64,000 nt of DNA from Caproicibacterium amylolyticum (GCF_014467055.1 NZ_CP060696.1:2356001-2420000); one strand, 5' to 3'. Counted from the first letter of the stretch, positions 16,626 to 25,666 are shown. The notes: generated from the sequence alone by a model not told the origin. Translations and numbers: made by a program.

Positions 16626-17426
16626 ATGATTTACCAATGTACAGAAAAAGACCGCAGCCGTATTTTAGACTACATAGCAAAAGAACCGGAAATGAACTTG
16701 TTCATCTTCGGTGATATTGAAAATTTCGGCGTAGCAAAAGACCCGGTCTGGATCCGTATCCTCACCAACCCCGATGGCAGTTGGAATGCATTGCTTTTGC
16801 AGTTTTTTGATAACTTTGTGCTGTACAGCCAAAATGCAGATTATGACGCTGCCGCCGCTGCGAAATTTTTAAAGCAGCAGAAGCCATCCTGCATCAGCGG
16901 CAAGCTGGAACTGCTCAAACCGCTTGCTCGATATTTTCCGGATAAAGACTTAGAGCCGACCTACATGAGCCGCTGCAACAAAGTGAATCCGGATGCGGTG
17001 CACCCGCTGCCTGCGGATGTTACGGTTCGTGAAATGACACCGCCTGACTTTAAAGAACTCTCTGAACTTCTGTGTAAAATCGAAGAATTTGCAAAGACCT
17101 ACACGAACCCTGAAAAATCCAAAAAAGAAAAGCTTATCAACTATGAACACGGAAGCCACACGTACGGCGTTTACCGTAACGGTAAACTTCTTGCCACTGC
17201 CGCCACTACCGCTGACAACAGCCAAAGCGCGATGATCGTCTCCGTAGCGACCCTTCCCGGTGAGCGCGGTCACGGCTTTGCAACTGCAGCAGTAGCAAAG
17301 CTCTGCGCAAACTGCTTTGCGTCCGGAATGCATTTCCTCTGCCTGTTTTACGACAATCCCGCTGCGGGGCGCATTTACCGCCGCATTGGCTTTGAAGAAC
17401 TCGGTCAGTACGCAATGCTGCACTAA
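16626..17426 (+). CDS. GNAT family N-acetyltransferase, two-domain
   Basis: A 266-residue protein whose N-terminal half (about 1-130) is a degenerate GNAT-like domain. The C-terminal half (about 135-266) is a full one, with the acetyl-CoA motif VATLPGERGHGFATAAVAKL (about 202-221) and the closing FYDNPAAGRIYRRIGF. ATG 16626 with GAGGAG upstream, 35 bp after the previous gene. Substrate unknown. Confidence 0.85.
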   Translation: MIYQCTEKDRSRILDYIAKEPEMNLFIFGDIENFGVAKDPVWIRILTNPDGSWNALLLQFFDNFVLYSQNADYDAAAAAKFLKQQKPSCISGKLELLKPLARYFPDKDLEPTYMSRCNKVNPDAVHPLPADVTVREMTPPDFKELSELLCKIEEFAKTYTNPEKSKKEKLINYEHGSHTYGVYRNGKLLATAATTADNSQSAMIVSVATLPGERGHGFATAAVAKLCANCFASGMHFLCLFYDNPAAGRIYRRIGFEELGQYAMLH

Positions 17427-17445
17427 GCCAAAAGGAGCTGCTTTT

Positions 17446-17691
17446 ATGCCGCAGGTAAAAATTACTGTCGTGCAAAGCCACTGCCGCGCCAGCTGTATGA
17501 AACAAGGGGACTGCTTTCTAATCGGTGATGTCTGCCCACCAATCTGCCATGAATTGTGGAATTGTGCGTATCCAATGGTTTACACGCTGCTGAACGGCGG
17601 TATGCTGGACTACGGCGCCGGAAAAGCGCCGATGTTTGACCTTGCGTGCCCAGACGGCAGCCGTGTTGTCATTCACGGAGAACGAATTTGA
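17446..17691 (+). CDS. TIGR04076 family small cysteine protein
   Basis: An 81-residue protein with the family pattern: KITVVQSHCRASCMKQGDCF at the start, CPPICHELWNCAYPMVYTLL in the middle and FDLACPDG near the end. Six cysteines suggest metal or redox chemistry, but the function is not known. ATG 17446 has AAAGGAG upstream, 19 bp after the acetyltransferase gene, so the two probably share a message. Confidence 0.82.
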   Translation: MPQVKITVVQSHCRASCMKQGDCFLIGDVCPPICHELWNCAYPMVYTLLNGGMLDYGAGKAPMFDLACPDGSRVVIHGERI

Positions 17692-17704
17692 GGTTAATCA
17701 TTAC

Positions 17705-17733
17705 TTGACGGAATCGACAGATTCCACTATAAT
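17705..17733 (+). promoter_or_regulatory. Promoter of rnpB
   Basis: TTGACG at 17705-17710, 17-bp spacer, TATAAT at 17728-17733, directly before the RNA. Confidence 0.85.
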
Positions 17734-17739
17734 AGAAGA

Positions 17740-18096
17740 ATTGTGAGCAAGCTGGACGGCCGCGGGAGATGCGCGAAAGCAAACTTCCGAGGAAAGTCCG
17801 GGCTCCGAAGGGCAGGATAACGGCTAACGGCCGCCGGGGGTGACCCCAGGGAAAGTGCAACAGAAAATTACCGCCGCGGCAGCAATACCGCGGTAAGGAT
17901 GGAACGGCGAGGTAAGAGCTCACCAGCGTCATGGAGACTTGACGGCTATGCAAACCCTATCCGGAGCAACACCGCAGAGGGACATTATGCGCCGGCCCGG
18001 CGCGTCCCGGGGAGGTGGCACTGAGCCGCGGCGGCAACGCCCGGCCAAGATAGATGGTCGTCTAAACAGAACCCGGCTTATAGGTTTGGTCACAAT
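17740..18096 (+). ncRNA. rnpB: RNase P RNA
   Basis: Catalytic RNA of RNase P, which removes tRNA 5' leaders. The universal cores are clear: GAGGAAAGTCCGGGCTCC at 17791 onward, GGGAAAGTGCAACAGAAA near 17850, GCAAACCCTATCCGGAGCAA near 17950, and the closing ACAGAACCCGGCTTATAGG near 18066. A consensus promoter stands in front and a strong terminator follows. The ends are estimated from promoter spacing and terminator position, so each may be off by several bases. Confidence 0.96.
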
Positions 18097-18138
18097 AAAA
18101 AAGCTGCCGCATGGGATTTCCCTGCGGCAGCTTTTTTT
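18097..18138 (+). terminator. Terminator of rnpB
   Basis: Stem AAAAAAGCTGCCGCA/TGCGGCAGCTTTTTT around an 11-base loop, ending in seven T. Confidence 0.92.
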
Positions 18139-18197
18139 GTTTCATGATTAAAGTTTTCAAGCTTTATTCTATTAAACGGTTTCACAAATCAGAGCTT

Positions 18198-18770
18198 TTA
18201 AGCATATATATTGCCGTATTTTTTCCTTGCTTTTTCAGTAACAGCTAAGATGAATTCACCTTTTGCCTCTGTATATGCATCTCTATTATGTTTGTATTTT
18301 GCCATTAAACTTAATTTTAATTTTTCATACGCTCTTGCTGTTTCGGGGTTTTCCATGAGGTAATCTCTAAAATACAGTTCGTTCCAATCATCTCGATATC
18401 TTACGTGCAAATGATACACTTTATCAGCAAAGCCCATTTTGGTATACCCTTTATTATAGGTTTGCTTAAATTTGGGACTGTCTGTTGAATTCATCAGCAG
18501 CCAGCCCATAGACAGTAATTTTTCTTTTATTTCCTGCAAATCACTGTCTGCTGAAGTTTCCATCAGTATATCAACCGTTGGCTTTGCAATTAAACCTTCT
18601 ACAGCGGTACTTCCAATGTGATTTATCCTGATAATTTGCTTGCCGAATTTTTCTATCAAATTTACTTTTTCAGCATGATACCATTGTTTATATTCTGGAT
18701 TGTGTTCTTTTAAAATGATGGGAAACAACTGCCACAACTCTTCCAATGTCATTTCAGATAATTCTTTCAC
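18198..18770 (-). CDS. GrpB family protein (UPF0157), AT-rich
   Basis: A 190-residue protein of the GrpB/UPF0157 family, a nucleotidyltransferase-like fold of unknown substrate. The motif HIGSTAVEGLIAKPTVDILM (about 52-71) is diagnostic, followed by HLHVRYRDDWNELYFRDYL (about 121-139). Three 60-base lines that I counted inside it average about 34% GC, far below the neighbours, and its codons are AT-ending. This points to recent acquisition. It lies 19 bp upstream of nothing co-oriented except the aminotransferase gene, whose stop is at 18790. Confidence 0.88.
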   Translation of the reverse strand: MKELSEMTLEELWQLFPIILKEHNPEYKQWYHAEKVNLIEKFGKQIIRINHIGSTAVEGLIAKPTVDILMETSADSDLQEIKEKLLSMGWLLMNSTDSPKFKQTYNKGYTKMGFADKVYHLHVRYRDDWNELYFRDYLMENPETARAYEKLKLSLMAKYKHNRDAYTEAKGEFILAVTEKARKKYGNIYA

Positions 18771-18789
18771 TATGCAACTCCTTATTCCA

Positions 18790-19968
18790 TCAAGGTTTTA
18801 AAGCGCGTTTCAAACGCTCCAGTGCATCCTGCAGAACAGATGTCGGGCAGGCAAGGTTCAGTCGCTCAAAGCCACGCCCCTCTTTGCCGAACACATACCC
18901 TTCATCCAGGAACCATTCCGCTTTCTGCTGCATGAAAGATTCCAAATGACGGTAATCCATGCCCAGTCCGCGAAAATCCATCCACTGCAAATACGTTCCC
19001 TCCAGCGGAAAAACGTGAATCTGCGGCAGGTTCTCCGCCATAAACGATTTTACCAGCTCGTGGTTTTCCAAAAGCAGTTTGCGCAGCTGGCGCAGCCAAT
19101 CATCACATTCAGTATAAGCGATTTCACAGGCTTTCAGCCCCAAAATGCCCACGCCGCCGACTGCGGTCTTTGCAAATTCCCCGCAGAACTCTCTTCGGCG
19201 TTCCTCATTTGGAATGAAAATATTGGAAGTTTGCAGCCCCGCCAGGTTAAAGGTTTTGCTGGGTGCCGTACAAACAATGCAGTTCTGCGCAGCTTCTTTG
19301 GAAAGCGAAGCAAACACCGTATGGTGTACCCCCGGCAGCAGCAAATCCGAGTGGATTTCATCCGACACAACAAACACATGATTTGCAAGGCAGATTTCCG
19401 AAACACGCCGCAGTTCCTCTCGGTTCCAAACACGACCCACCGGATTGTGCGGGCTGCAGAAAAGCAGCAGCTTGTTTTTGGGGTCACGCGCTTTTTCCTC
19501 TAAGTCCTCAAAATCAATGGTGTAGGTGCCGTCCTCCAGGCGCAGCGGATTTTCCACAGCCAGGCGTCCATTCTTTTCAATCGCGCCCAAAAAAGGATAA
19601 TAGACCGGCGGCATCAGAATGGCGCCGTCCCCCGGCTCGGTAAAAGCACGCACCGCATTGAAAAAGGCAGGCACAACCCCCGGTGAAGTGACAATCCAGC
19701 TTTCATCAGGTTCCCAGTTGTGCCAGCGCTTCATCCAACCGAACACCGCTTTTTTGTATGCCGGTGTCATACCAGTATAGCCCAGCACTGCGGAATCTAA
19801 AAAGCTCTGCAAGCCCATAATAATTTCCGGCGGATTCATCAGTTCCATATCCGCCACAGAAAGCGGCACAGTTTCCGGCGAAACATCCGGTTTCTTTACA
19901 TACATTTCATTCCATTTAAAGGACCCTGTCCCTTTTCGCTCCACCTTAGAGGAAAAATCATACCGCAT
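18790..19968 (-). CDS. MalY/PatB-type aminotransferase (probable cystathionine beta-lyase)
   Basis: A 392-residue PLP enzyme of aminotransferase class I/II, MalY/PatB branch, which mostly cleaves cystathionine or cysteine C-S bonds. Visible are VPLSVADMEL (N-terminal family signature, about 33), FCSPHNPVGRVW (about 165), SDEIHSDLL (PLP aspartate, about 198) and the lysine in APSKTFNLAG (about 232). The start is ATG 19968 with GGGAG upstream; the open frame continues to 20067 without a site. Length fits the family. Confidence 0.9.
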   Translation of the reverse strand: MRYDFSSKVERKGTGSFKWNEMYVKKPDVSPETVPLSVADMELMNPPEIIMGLQSFLDSAVLGYTGMTPAYKKAVFGWMKRWHNWEPDESWIVTSPGVVPAFFNAVRAFTEPGDGAILMPPVYYPFLGAIEKNGRLAVENPLRLEDGTYTIDFEDLEEKARDPKNKLLLFCSPHNPVGRVWNREELRRVSEICLANHVFVVSDEIHSDLLLPGVHHTVFASLSKEAAQNCIVCTAPSKTFNLAGLQTSNIFIPNEERRREFCGEFAKTAVGGVGILGLKACEIAYTECDDWLRQLRKLLLENHELVKSFMAENLPQIHVFPLEGTYLQWMDFRGLGMDYRHLESFMQQKAEWFLDEGYVFGKEGRGFERLNLACPTSVLQDALERLKRALKP

Positions 19969-20054
19969 AACCTGCCGCTCCCTTCGCTGTTTACAAAGTA
20001 TATGGTACCTGTCCGAACAAAGCTTGTCAACAAAAGAATTTTCGCACACTGCTC

Positions 20055-20083
20055 TTGACATCATCAAGTTGGAATGTTATGAT
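20055..20083 (+). promoter_or_regulatory. Promoter of metal ABC importer operon
   Basis: TTGACA at 20055-20060, 17-bp spacer, TATGAT at 20078-20083. Confidence 0.8.
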
Positions 20084-20087
20084 TGAT

Positions 20088-20106
20088 AATGCTAACGATT
20101 CGCATT
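20088..20106 (+). promoter_or_regulatory. Possible metalloregulator operator
   Basis: Inverted repeat AATGC-N9-GCATT at the expected transcription start, between promoter and start codon. The position suits a Zur- or MntR-type repressor. The sequence does not match a consensus I can name with certainty. Confidence 0.4.
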
Positions 20107-20130
20107 TATGACCATTTCCCGGAGGGATTT

Positions 20131-21024
20131 ATGAAACAAATATTTTCAAAAATAACCGCCGGACTTTTGGCAGCAGTCCTGCTTCTGTGCACACTTTCCG
20201 GCTGTGTACGCCGCACCGCGGAGAAACCAAGCTTCCGTGTTATGACTTCTTTTTACCCTGTGTATATTATGGCCGTTAATATTACAAACGGTATAGACGG
20301 TGTGCAGGTCAGCGACATGGCGGGGCAGCAAACCGGCTGCCTGCACGATTACCAGCTGCAAAGTTCGGATATGCAGGCGCTTTCCAGCGCTGACCTTTTC
20401 ATTATTAACGGCGCGGGCATGGAAAGCTTCATGACCAAGGTAACAGACCAGCTGCCAAAACTAACCGTACTGGACAGCAGCACAAACGTGCCGCGCATTA
20501 CAGACGAAACCGGCGAAGTTAACCCGCACATGTGGGTAAGCATCAGCAGCTACATCATTCAGGTGCAGAACATCGCCGCCGGGCTGGCAAAAGCTGACCA
20601 CACACACGCGGTACAGTACCAAAAAAATTCCGATGTTTACCTAAAAAAGCTTGAAAATCTGCGCACACGGATGCACACTGCGCTTGACCCGCTGCCCAAC
20701 CGGAACATTATCACCTTTCACGAAGCATTTCCCTATTTTGCAAAAGAATTTGACTTAAATATCGTACAAACCGTTCAGCGGGAACCGGACAGCCAGCCCA
20801 GCGCTAAAGAACTGGCCGAATCCATCCGGCTGATTCGCTCAAGCGGTGTCAAGGCTGTGTTCGCAGAACCGCAATATGAGCAGTCCGCCGCCAAAATCAT
20901 TGCACAGGAAAGCGGCGCTTCCATGTATTCACTGGACCCCGCTGCAACCGGCAGCAACGATGTAAACGCTTATCTGGATGCGATGGAAAAGAATATGCAG
21001 ACACTGCAGAGAGCACTGCGGTGA
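20131..21024 (+). CDS. Metal ABC transporter substrate-binding lipoprotein
   Basis: A 297-residue zinc/manganese-type binding protein (ZnuA/AdcA cluster A-I). A signal peptide ends in the lipobox LSGC (about residue 26). Candidate metal ligands are the histidines in CLHDYQLQ (about 82), NPHMWVS (about 147) and TFHEAFPYF (about 212), plus the acidic AEPQ/SLDP region near 250-275. There is no histidine-rich loop, so zinc and manganese are both possible. ATG 20131 with GGAGGG upstream. First gene of a three-gene operon. Confidence 0.88.
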   Translation: MKQIFSKITAGLLAAVLLLCTLSGCVRRTAEKPSFRVMTSFYPVYIMAVNITNGIDGVQVSDMAGQQTGCLHDYQLQSSDMQALSSADLFIINGAGMESFMTKVTDQLPKLTVLDSSTNVPRITDETGEVNPHMWVSISSYIIQVQNIAAGLAKADHTHAVQYQKNSDVYLKKLENLRTRMHTALDPLPNRNIITFHEAFPYFAKEFDLNIVQTVQREPDSQPSAKELAESIRLIRSSGVKAVFAEPQYEQSAAKIIAQESGASMYSLDPAATGSNDVNAYLDAMEKNMQTLQRALR

Positions 21025-21039
21025 TAAGGAGATTTTGAG

Positions 21040-21783
21040 ATGGCAGAATGTAAATGCAGCACCGAAATCCGCAGCCTGGGGGTCAGAAGGCACGGTGCCC
21101 AGATTCTGCATGACGTGAATCTGGACATCCACCACGGTGAAATTTTGGCGCTGATTGGGCAAAATGGCGCCGGCAAAAGCACCCTGCTCAAAGCGCTGCT
21201 GGGTCGTTTGCCGCACACCGGCACGGTTACCTTCCGCAATCCACAGGGAACGGTGCTGAAGGAACCGCACATAGGCTATGTGCCGCAGAATCTTGTTTTT
21301 GACCGCGCCACACCGGTCACCGTGCAGGATATGCTGAGCGCCAATCTGACCCGCTTCCCGGTCTGGCTTGGACACCACAAAGAGCAGAAGGAGTGTGCCG
21401 CCCAAATGCTGCAGCGTGTAGGCGGTTCTCCGGATTTGCTGCCAAAGCGCCTCGGTGCGCTTTCCGGCGGCGAATTGCAGCTGGTACTGCTTGCTTTCGC
21501 GCTGGAACCAATGCCGGACTTGCTGCTGCTGGATGAACCGGTTTCCGCTGTGGACCGCCGTGGTATTGAACTGTTTTATGACCTGGTGACCCATATGCGC
21601 AAGCAGCACGAAATGCCGATTATTCTGGTTTCGCACGACCTTTCGCACGTTATGAAGTATGCAAACCGCGCAGCACTGCTGGACGGAACGATTGTAGTCA
21701 GCGGCCCTGTCGAAGAAGTGATGCATACAGACGCAGTGCAGGAGGCCTTCGGGCTGAAATTGGCGGGAGGTGAGACCCTGTGA
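21040..21783 (+). CDS. Metal ABC transporter ATP-binding protein
   Basis: A 247-residue ABC ATPase powering metal import. Walker A is GQNGAGKST (about 43-51), the signature is LSGGELQLV (about 141), Walker B is LLLLDEP (about 164-170), and the switch histidine is in LVSHDLSHV. AAGGAG precedes the ATG. It lies 15 bp after the binding protein and overlaps the permease by four bases. Confidence 0.92.
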   Translation: MAECKCSTEIRSLGVRRHGAQILHDVNLDIHHGEILALIGQNGAGKSTLLKALLGRLPHTGTVTFRNPQGTVLKEPHIGYVPQNLVFDRATPVTVQDMLSANLTRFPVWLGHHKEQKECAAQMLQRVGGSPDLLPKRLGALSGGELQLVLLAFALEPMPDLLLLDEPVSAVDRRGIELFYDLVTHMRKQHEMPIILVSHDLSHVMKYANRAALLDGTIVVSGPVEEVMHTDAVQEAFGLKLAGGETL

Positions 21784-22625
21784 ATGCGCTTTACACTTTG
21801 ATTGACACGATTCTGCCTTTTGACTGGACAGAATTCACCTATATGAAGAATGCATTGATTGCCATTCTGATTATTACGCCATTGTTTGGGCTTGTCGGCA
21901 CCATGATTGTCAACAACAAAATGTCCTTTTTCAGCGACGCACTCGGCCACTCCGCGCTGACCGGCATCGCCATCGGCGTACTGCTCGGTACAGACAACTA
22001 CCTGCTTTCCATGATGGGATTTGCGCTTGTTTTTGCGCTGTGCATTTCCGCAGTCATGGGCAGCGGTGTTTCCAGTTCCGATACCATTATCAGCGTGTTC
22101 TCCTCGGTTGGTCTTGCGCTCGGCGTGGTGATTCTCTCCGCAACCGGCGGCTTCGCGAAATATTCGGCTTACCTGATTGGCGATATTTTGACCGTGCAGC
22201 CGGAGGAAATCACCCTGCTGGCGGTCTTGCTGCTTGCGGTCATTTTGATGTGGATATTTTTCTTCAACAAATTCATGCTTTCCAGTGTCAATGCGGACCT
22301 TGCCGCCAGCAAGAACATTCACGTCAGTCTGCTGCAAAACATGTTCGTCATCATCATTGCCGTACTGGTAACCGCCACAATCAAGTGGGTCGGCATTCTG
22401 ATTATCAACTCTCTGCTGGTTCTGCCCGCGGCAGCAGCACGCAACTTGGCGCGCTCTATGCGCAGCTACCACTTCTGGGCAGTCGGCATCAGCCTATTCT
22501 CCGGCATTTCGGGTCTGATTTTCAGCTACTACGCAGGCACAGCGGCAGGCGGCACGATTGTGCTTGTGGCCGCAGTCATTTTCTTCATCTCGTTCTTTAT
22601 TGGCAAACGTGCGGAGCACGCTTGA
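21780..22625 (+). CDS. Metal ABC transporter permease (ZnuB/MntB type)
   Basis: A 281-residue membrane protein with about eight or nine helices, of the ABC-3 family that carries zinc or manganese. GTG start inside the GTGA overlap with the ATPase gene. Family features include the early MIVNNKMSFFSDALGHSALT segment and the late LLVLPAAAARNLARS. Confidence 0.9.
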   Translation: MNALYTLIDTILPFDWTEFTYMKNALIAILIITPLFGLVGTMIVNNKMSFFSDALGHSALTGIAIGVLLGTDNYLLSMMGFALVFALCISAVMGSGVSSSDTIISVFSSVGLALGVVILSATGGFAKYSAYLIGDILTVQPEEITLLAVLLLAVILMWIFFFNKFMLSSVNADLAASKNIHVSLLQNMFVIIIAVLVTATIKWVGILIINSLLVLPAAAARNLARSMRSYHFWAVGISLFSGISGLIFSYYAGTAAGGTIVLVAAVIFFISFFIGKRAEHA

Positions 22626-22717
22626 CACTGACACAAGGGCGTTTTTAACTGCTTTTGACCTTAAATATACTTTTCTGCAGCATCGGTACGGTTTCACTGT
22701 ATTGGTGCTGCTTTTTG

Positions 22718-22736
22718 CTGTAAAATATTTTTACAG
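22718..22736. promoter_or_regulatory. GlnR/TnrA-like palindrome
   Basis: Perfect palindrome CTGTAAAA-TAT-TTTTACAG. Its inner 17 bases match every position of the Bacillus GlnR/TnrA consensus TGTNANAWWWTNTNACA. It ends four bases before the -35 box of the next promoter. Identity of the binding protein is inference. Confidence 0.45.
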
Positions 22737-22740
22737 GATA

Positions 22741-22769
22741 TTGACTTTTATCAAAAATAATATTATTAT
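22741..22769 (+). promoter_or_regulatory. Promoter of ArsR-ABC exporter operon
   Basis: TTGACT at 22741-22746, 17-bp spacer, TATTAT at 22764-22769. Confidence 0.75.
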
Positions 22770-22776
22770 CACATTT

Positions 22777-22792
22777 GAGATTAATAAATCTC
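22777..22792. promoter_or_regulatory. Candidate autoregulatory operator
   Basis: Inverted repeat GAGATT-AATA-AATCTC spanning the expected transcription start of the ArsR-type gene; a typical place for self-repression. Confidence 0.45.
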
Positions 22793-22808
22793 GGCAGAAG
22801 GAGCACGC

Positions 22809-23351
22809 ATGAAAAAAAATTTTGCAGACATTATTATGAACCCGGTACGGCAGCGCATTGTGCAGTACTTTATTCTGCACCAAAAAGCCACTGTCAGCGA
22901 AATTGCCGCCGAGCTCTCCGACGTTTCGCGCGCAAGCCTGTACCGCCACATCAAAATTTTGTTTGAAGCGGGCTGCCTGGAAGTACTGGAGGAAAAACCT
23001 GTGCGCGGTACTGTGGAAAGAACCTATGGGCTGGTTGCTCAGCCCATGGGAAGCGACGTTTCCAAGCAGGATGTTTCCATGCTGATTCAGAATTCACTGT
23101 TCGCTATCATGGCTTCTTTTGCGCAGTACTTTCAAAACAGCAGCACAGAGGATGCCCAGAAAGACATGATCAGTGTTTCTTCCTGCACCCTGCTCCTTTC
23201 AGACAAAGAATTTACGGATATGCTCGGAAAAATCGGTCAGGTGTACAACGAATACCTGAACAACAAACCAACTGCAGAAAGGAAAGAGCGATGCCTCACA
23301 TTCATTTCTGCTCCGCCGCAAAAAGACGGCAAAGGAGAAAACCATGCTTGA
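22809..23351 (+). CDS. ArsR-like winged-helix regulator
   Basis: A 180-residue regulator with an N-terminal winged helix (about 8-75: VRQRIVQYFILHQKATVSEI then RASLYRHIKILFEAGCLEVL) and a helical C-terminal half that may bind ligand or dimerise. No cysteine metal site of classical ArsR is seen. It leads an operon with an ABC ATPase and permease, the usual setting for regulators of the YdfF type that control an exporter. AGAAGGAG precedes the ATG. It overlaps the ATPase gene by eight bases. Confidence 0.85.
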   Translation: MKKNFADIIMNPVRQRIVQYFILHQKATVSEIAAELSDVSRASLYRHIKILFEAGCLEVLEEKPVRGTVERTYGLVAQPMGSDVSKQDVSMLIQNSLFAIMASFAQYFQNSSTEDAQKDMISVSSCTLLLSDKEFTDMLGKIGQVYNEYLNNKPTAERKERCLTFISAPPQKDGKGENHA

Positions 23352-24066
23352 AATCAAACATCTTTCAAAGACCTACAAGGGCGGCAAAAAAGCCGTTTCC
23401 GACCTCAGCCTAAACATTGAAGCCGGCGATATTTACGGCTTTATCGGGCACAATGGTGCCGGCAAAACCACCACGATTAAGTGCGCGGTCGGCATTATCG
23501 ACTTTGAGGAGGGTGAAATTTTTATTGACGGCCACTCCATAAAAGATGAGCCCGTCAAGTGCAAGTCCCTGACTGCCTATATTCCGGATAACCCGGATTT
23601 GTACGAACACCTTACAGGTATCCAATACCTGAATTTTATTGCGGATGTTTTCGCCGTTTCGCAGGAGGAACGCACCAAACGGATTCAAAAATATGCGGAT
23701 ATATTTGAACTTACCAGTGCTCTTGGTGATCTGATTTCCTCTTACTCCCACGGTATGAAACAGAAGCTGGCGGTCATTTCCGCACTGACCCACCACCCGA
23801 AGCTGCTCATTCTGGATGAGCCATTTGTGGGCTTGGACCCGGAGGCTTCCTTTAAACTGAAAGAAATTATGCGGGAACTCTGCCAGGAAGGCAGCGCTAT
23901 TTTCTTTTCCACACATGTACTGGATGTCGCAGAAAAGCTGTGCAACAAAATTGCTATTATAAAGAATGGGTGTTTGGTCACGGCAGGCAAAACAGAAGAA
24001 CTGACACACGGTCAGTCACTGGAATCCGTATTTATGGAGGTGGTCGGTCATGTGGAAACAGATTAA
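23344..24066 (+). CDS. ABC transporter ATP-binding protein (exporter)
   Basis: A 240-residue ATPase. Walker A is GHNGAGKTT (about 35-43), the signature region is YSHGMKQKL (about 135), and Walker B is LLILDEPFVGLDPE (about 155-168). The irregular signature is typical of ABC-2 type exporters. It overlaps both neighbours (8 and 17 bases), so translation is coupled. Confidence 0.9.
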   Translation: MLEIKHLSKTYKGGKKAVSDLSLNIEAGDIYGFIGHNGAGKTTTIKCAVGIIDFEEGEIFIDGHSIKDEPVKCKSLTAYIPDNPDLYEHLTGIQYLNFIADVFAVSQEERTKRIQKYADIFELTSALGDLISSYSHGMKQKLAVISALTHHPKLLILDEPFVGLDPEASFKLKEIMRELCQEGSAIFFSTHVLDVAEKLCNKIAIIKNGCLVTAGKTEELTHGQSLESVFMEVVGHVETD

Positions 24067-25627
24067 GCTGCTGACCGGCGTGGAGCTGCGCGGTGCTTTT
24101 GGTTTCAATGAGGCACGCTACGGCAAGGACCCAAAAAAGAAGCGCCGGGCCATTCTTCTCAGCATTTCCTTTGTAATCATTGCACTGGCGATTCTGTTTT
24201 ACATCGCTGTTATGACCGCCGGACTTGCCGCCATCGGTATGGCAAAGGCTGTTCCCGCCTTTTTGTGCATGATCATCAGTGTAATTATTTTGTTCTTTAC
24301 CATTTTTAAAGCCAGCGGAATTATTTTTAATATGCAGACTTACGAAAAGGTAATCGTGCTGCCGGTCAAACCGGCCGTTATTGTGATCAGCCGATTCTTA
24401 ACGGTGTACATTTTCAATGTCCTGATGAGCCTGCTGGTGCTGCTGCCTGGCACGATTGTGTACGGTATTTTTGTAAAACCGTCGTTTGGCTTCTACCTTG
24501 CGATGTGTGCGGGTACTTTCCTGATTCCGTTGCTGCCCATTACAATTGCAACTGCACTGGGTGCACTGGTTTCGGCTGTTTCCTCCAGAATGAAGCACAA
24601 AAACTTTTTTTCCATTGTGCTTTCCTTCGTCGTTGTAATCGGCATCATCCTTGGTTCTTCGCTGCTTTCCGCACAAAGTAAAAACATTACGGACAGCCAG
24701 GTTGCTGCTTTTTCCACCACTGTATTTGAGCAGATCGGTAAAATTTACCCGCCTGCTATTCTGTTCTCCAATGGTGCTGTAAACGGCAATATTGGCGACT
24801 ATCTGCTTTTCGCCGGCATCTCAATTTTGGTTTTTGCTCTGTTTGTATTGCTGGTACAGCGCACATTCGTTTCCATCTGCACGGCGCTCAATGCACATAT
24901 TGCCAAACGGAACTACGTAATGAAAGAGCAAATGCAGAGCTCGCCGCTGAAAGCACTTTACCAAAAAGAACTCAAGCGCTACTTTTCCTCCAGTATCTAT
25001 GTACTTAACAGCAGCATCGGCTACATCATGATGGTCATCGGCGCGGTTGCGGTGTTTGCGGCTGCCGGAAAAATGGTCAACGCATCTGTTCAGATACAGC
25101 TGGCACTCGCTGTACTTCTGGGACTGGTCGCTTCCATTTCCCCAACAACTACCTCTTCCATTTCAATAGAGGGAAAGCAGTGGTGGATTGTCAAAAGCCT
25201 GCCGCTTACCGCCAAAACAGTTTATGACAGCAAGCTGCTGGTGAATATGACGATTGCGCTGCCCTGCTATGTCATTACCGAAATTTTGCTTTGCTTCCCG
25301 CTGCACCTCAGCGCCGAAAACCGCCTGTGGATGCTGGTGATTCCACTTCTGTATATCCTGTTTTCTGCTGTGATGGGGCTTACCATCAACATCAAAATGC
25401 CAAACTTCAGCTGGGATTCGGAAGCAACCGCTGTCAAGCAAAGCGGTGCTGTGCTGGTGACAATGCTGCTCGGCTTCGTTGCCGCCGGTGTGCCCGCCGG
25501 ACTTCTGTTCCTTCTGCCAGTCGGAACATGGGGGCTTATCATGGCGACCACTGCCGTTGTGCTTGCAGCGCTCACCATTCTGCTTTATCGGGTGAATAAT
25601 AAAGTTGCTTTAAAAACCATCAACTAA
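24050..25627 (+). CDS. ABC exporter permease, 525 residues
   Basis: Large membrane protein with about twelve helices in two halves (about 40-260 and 305-515), separated by a soluble stretch around KEQMQSSPLKALYQKELKRY. This build matches ABC-2-like permeases partnered with single ATPases and thought to export peptides or drugs. It is the last gene of the operon and is followed by a terminator at 25667. Confidence 0.82.
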   Translation: MWKQIKLLTGVELRGAFGFNEARYGKDPKKKRRAILLSISFVIIALAILFYIAVMTAGLAAIGMAKAVPAFLCMIISVIILFFTIFKASGIIFNMQTYEKVIVLPVKPAVIVISRFLTVYIFNVLMSLLVLLPGTIVYGIFVKPSFGFYLAMCAGTFLIPLLPITIATALGALVSAVSSRMKHKNFFSIVLSFVVVIGIILGSSLLSAQSKNITDSQVAAFSTTVFEQIGKIYPPAILFSNGAVNGNIGDYLLFAGISILVFALFVLLVQRTFVSICTALNAHIAKRNYVMKEQMQSSPLKALYQKELKRYFSSSIYVLNSSIGYIMMVIGAVAVFAAAGKMVNASVQIQLALAVLLGLVASISPTTTSSISIEGKQWWIVKSLPLTAKTVYDSKLLVNMTIALPCYVITEILLCFPLHLSAENRLWMLVIPLLYILFSAVMGLTINIKMPNFSWDSEATAVKQSGAVLVTMLLGFVAAGVPAGLLFLLPVGTWGLIMATTAVVLAALTILLYRVNNKVALKTIN

Positions 25628-25666
25628 ATTGAAATGCTGCTCTCTCACTTATCTCAATTAAATTTT

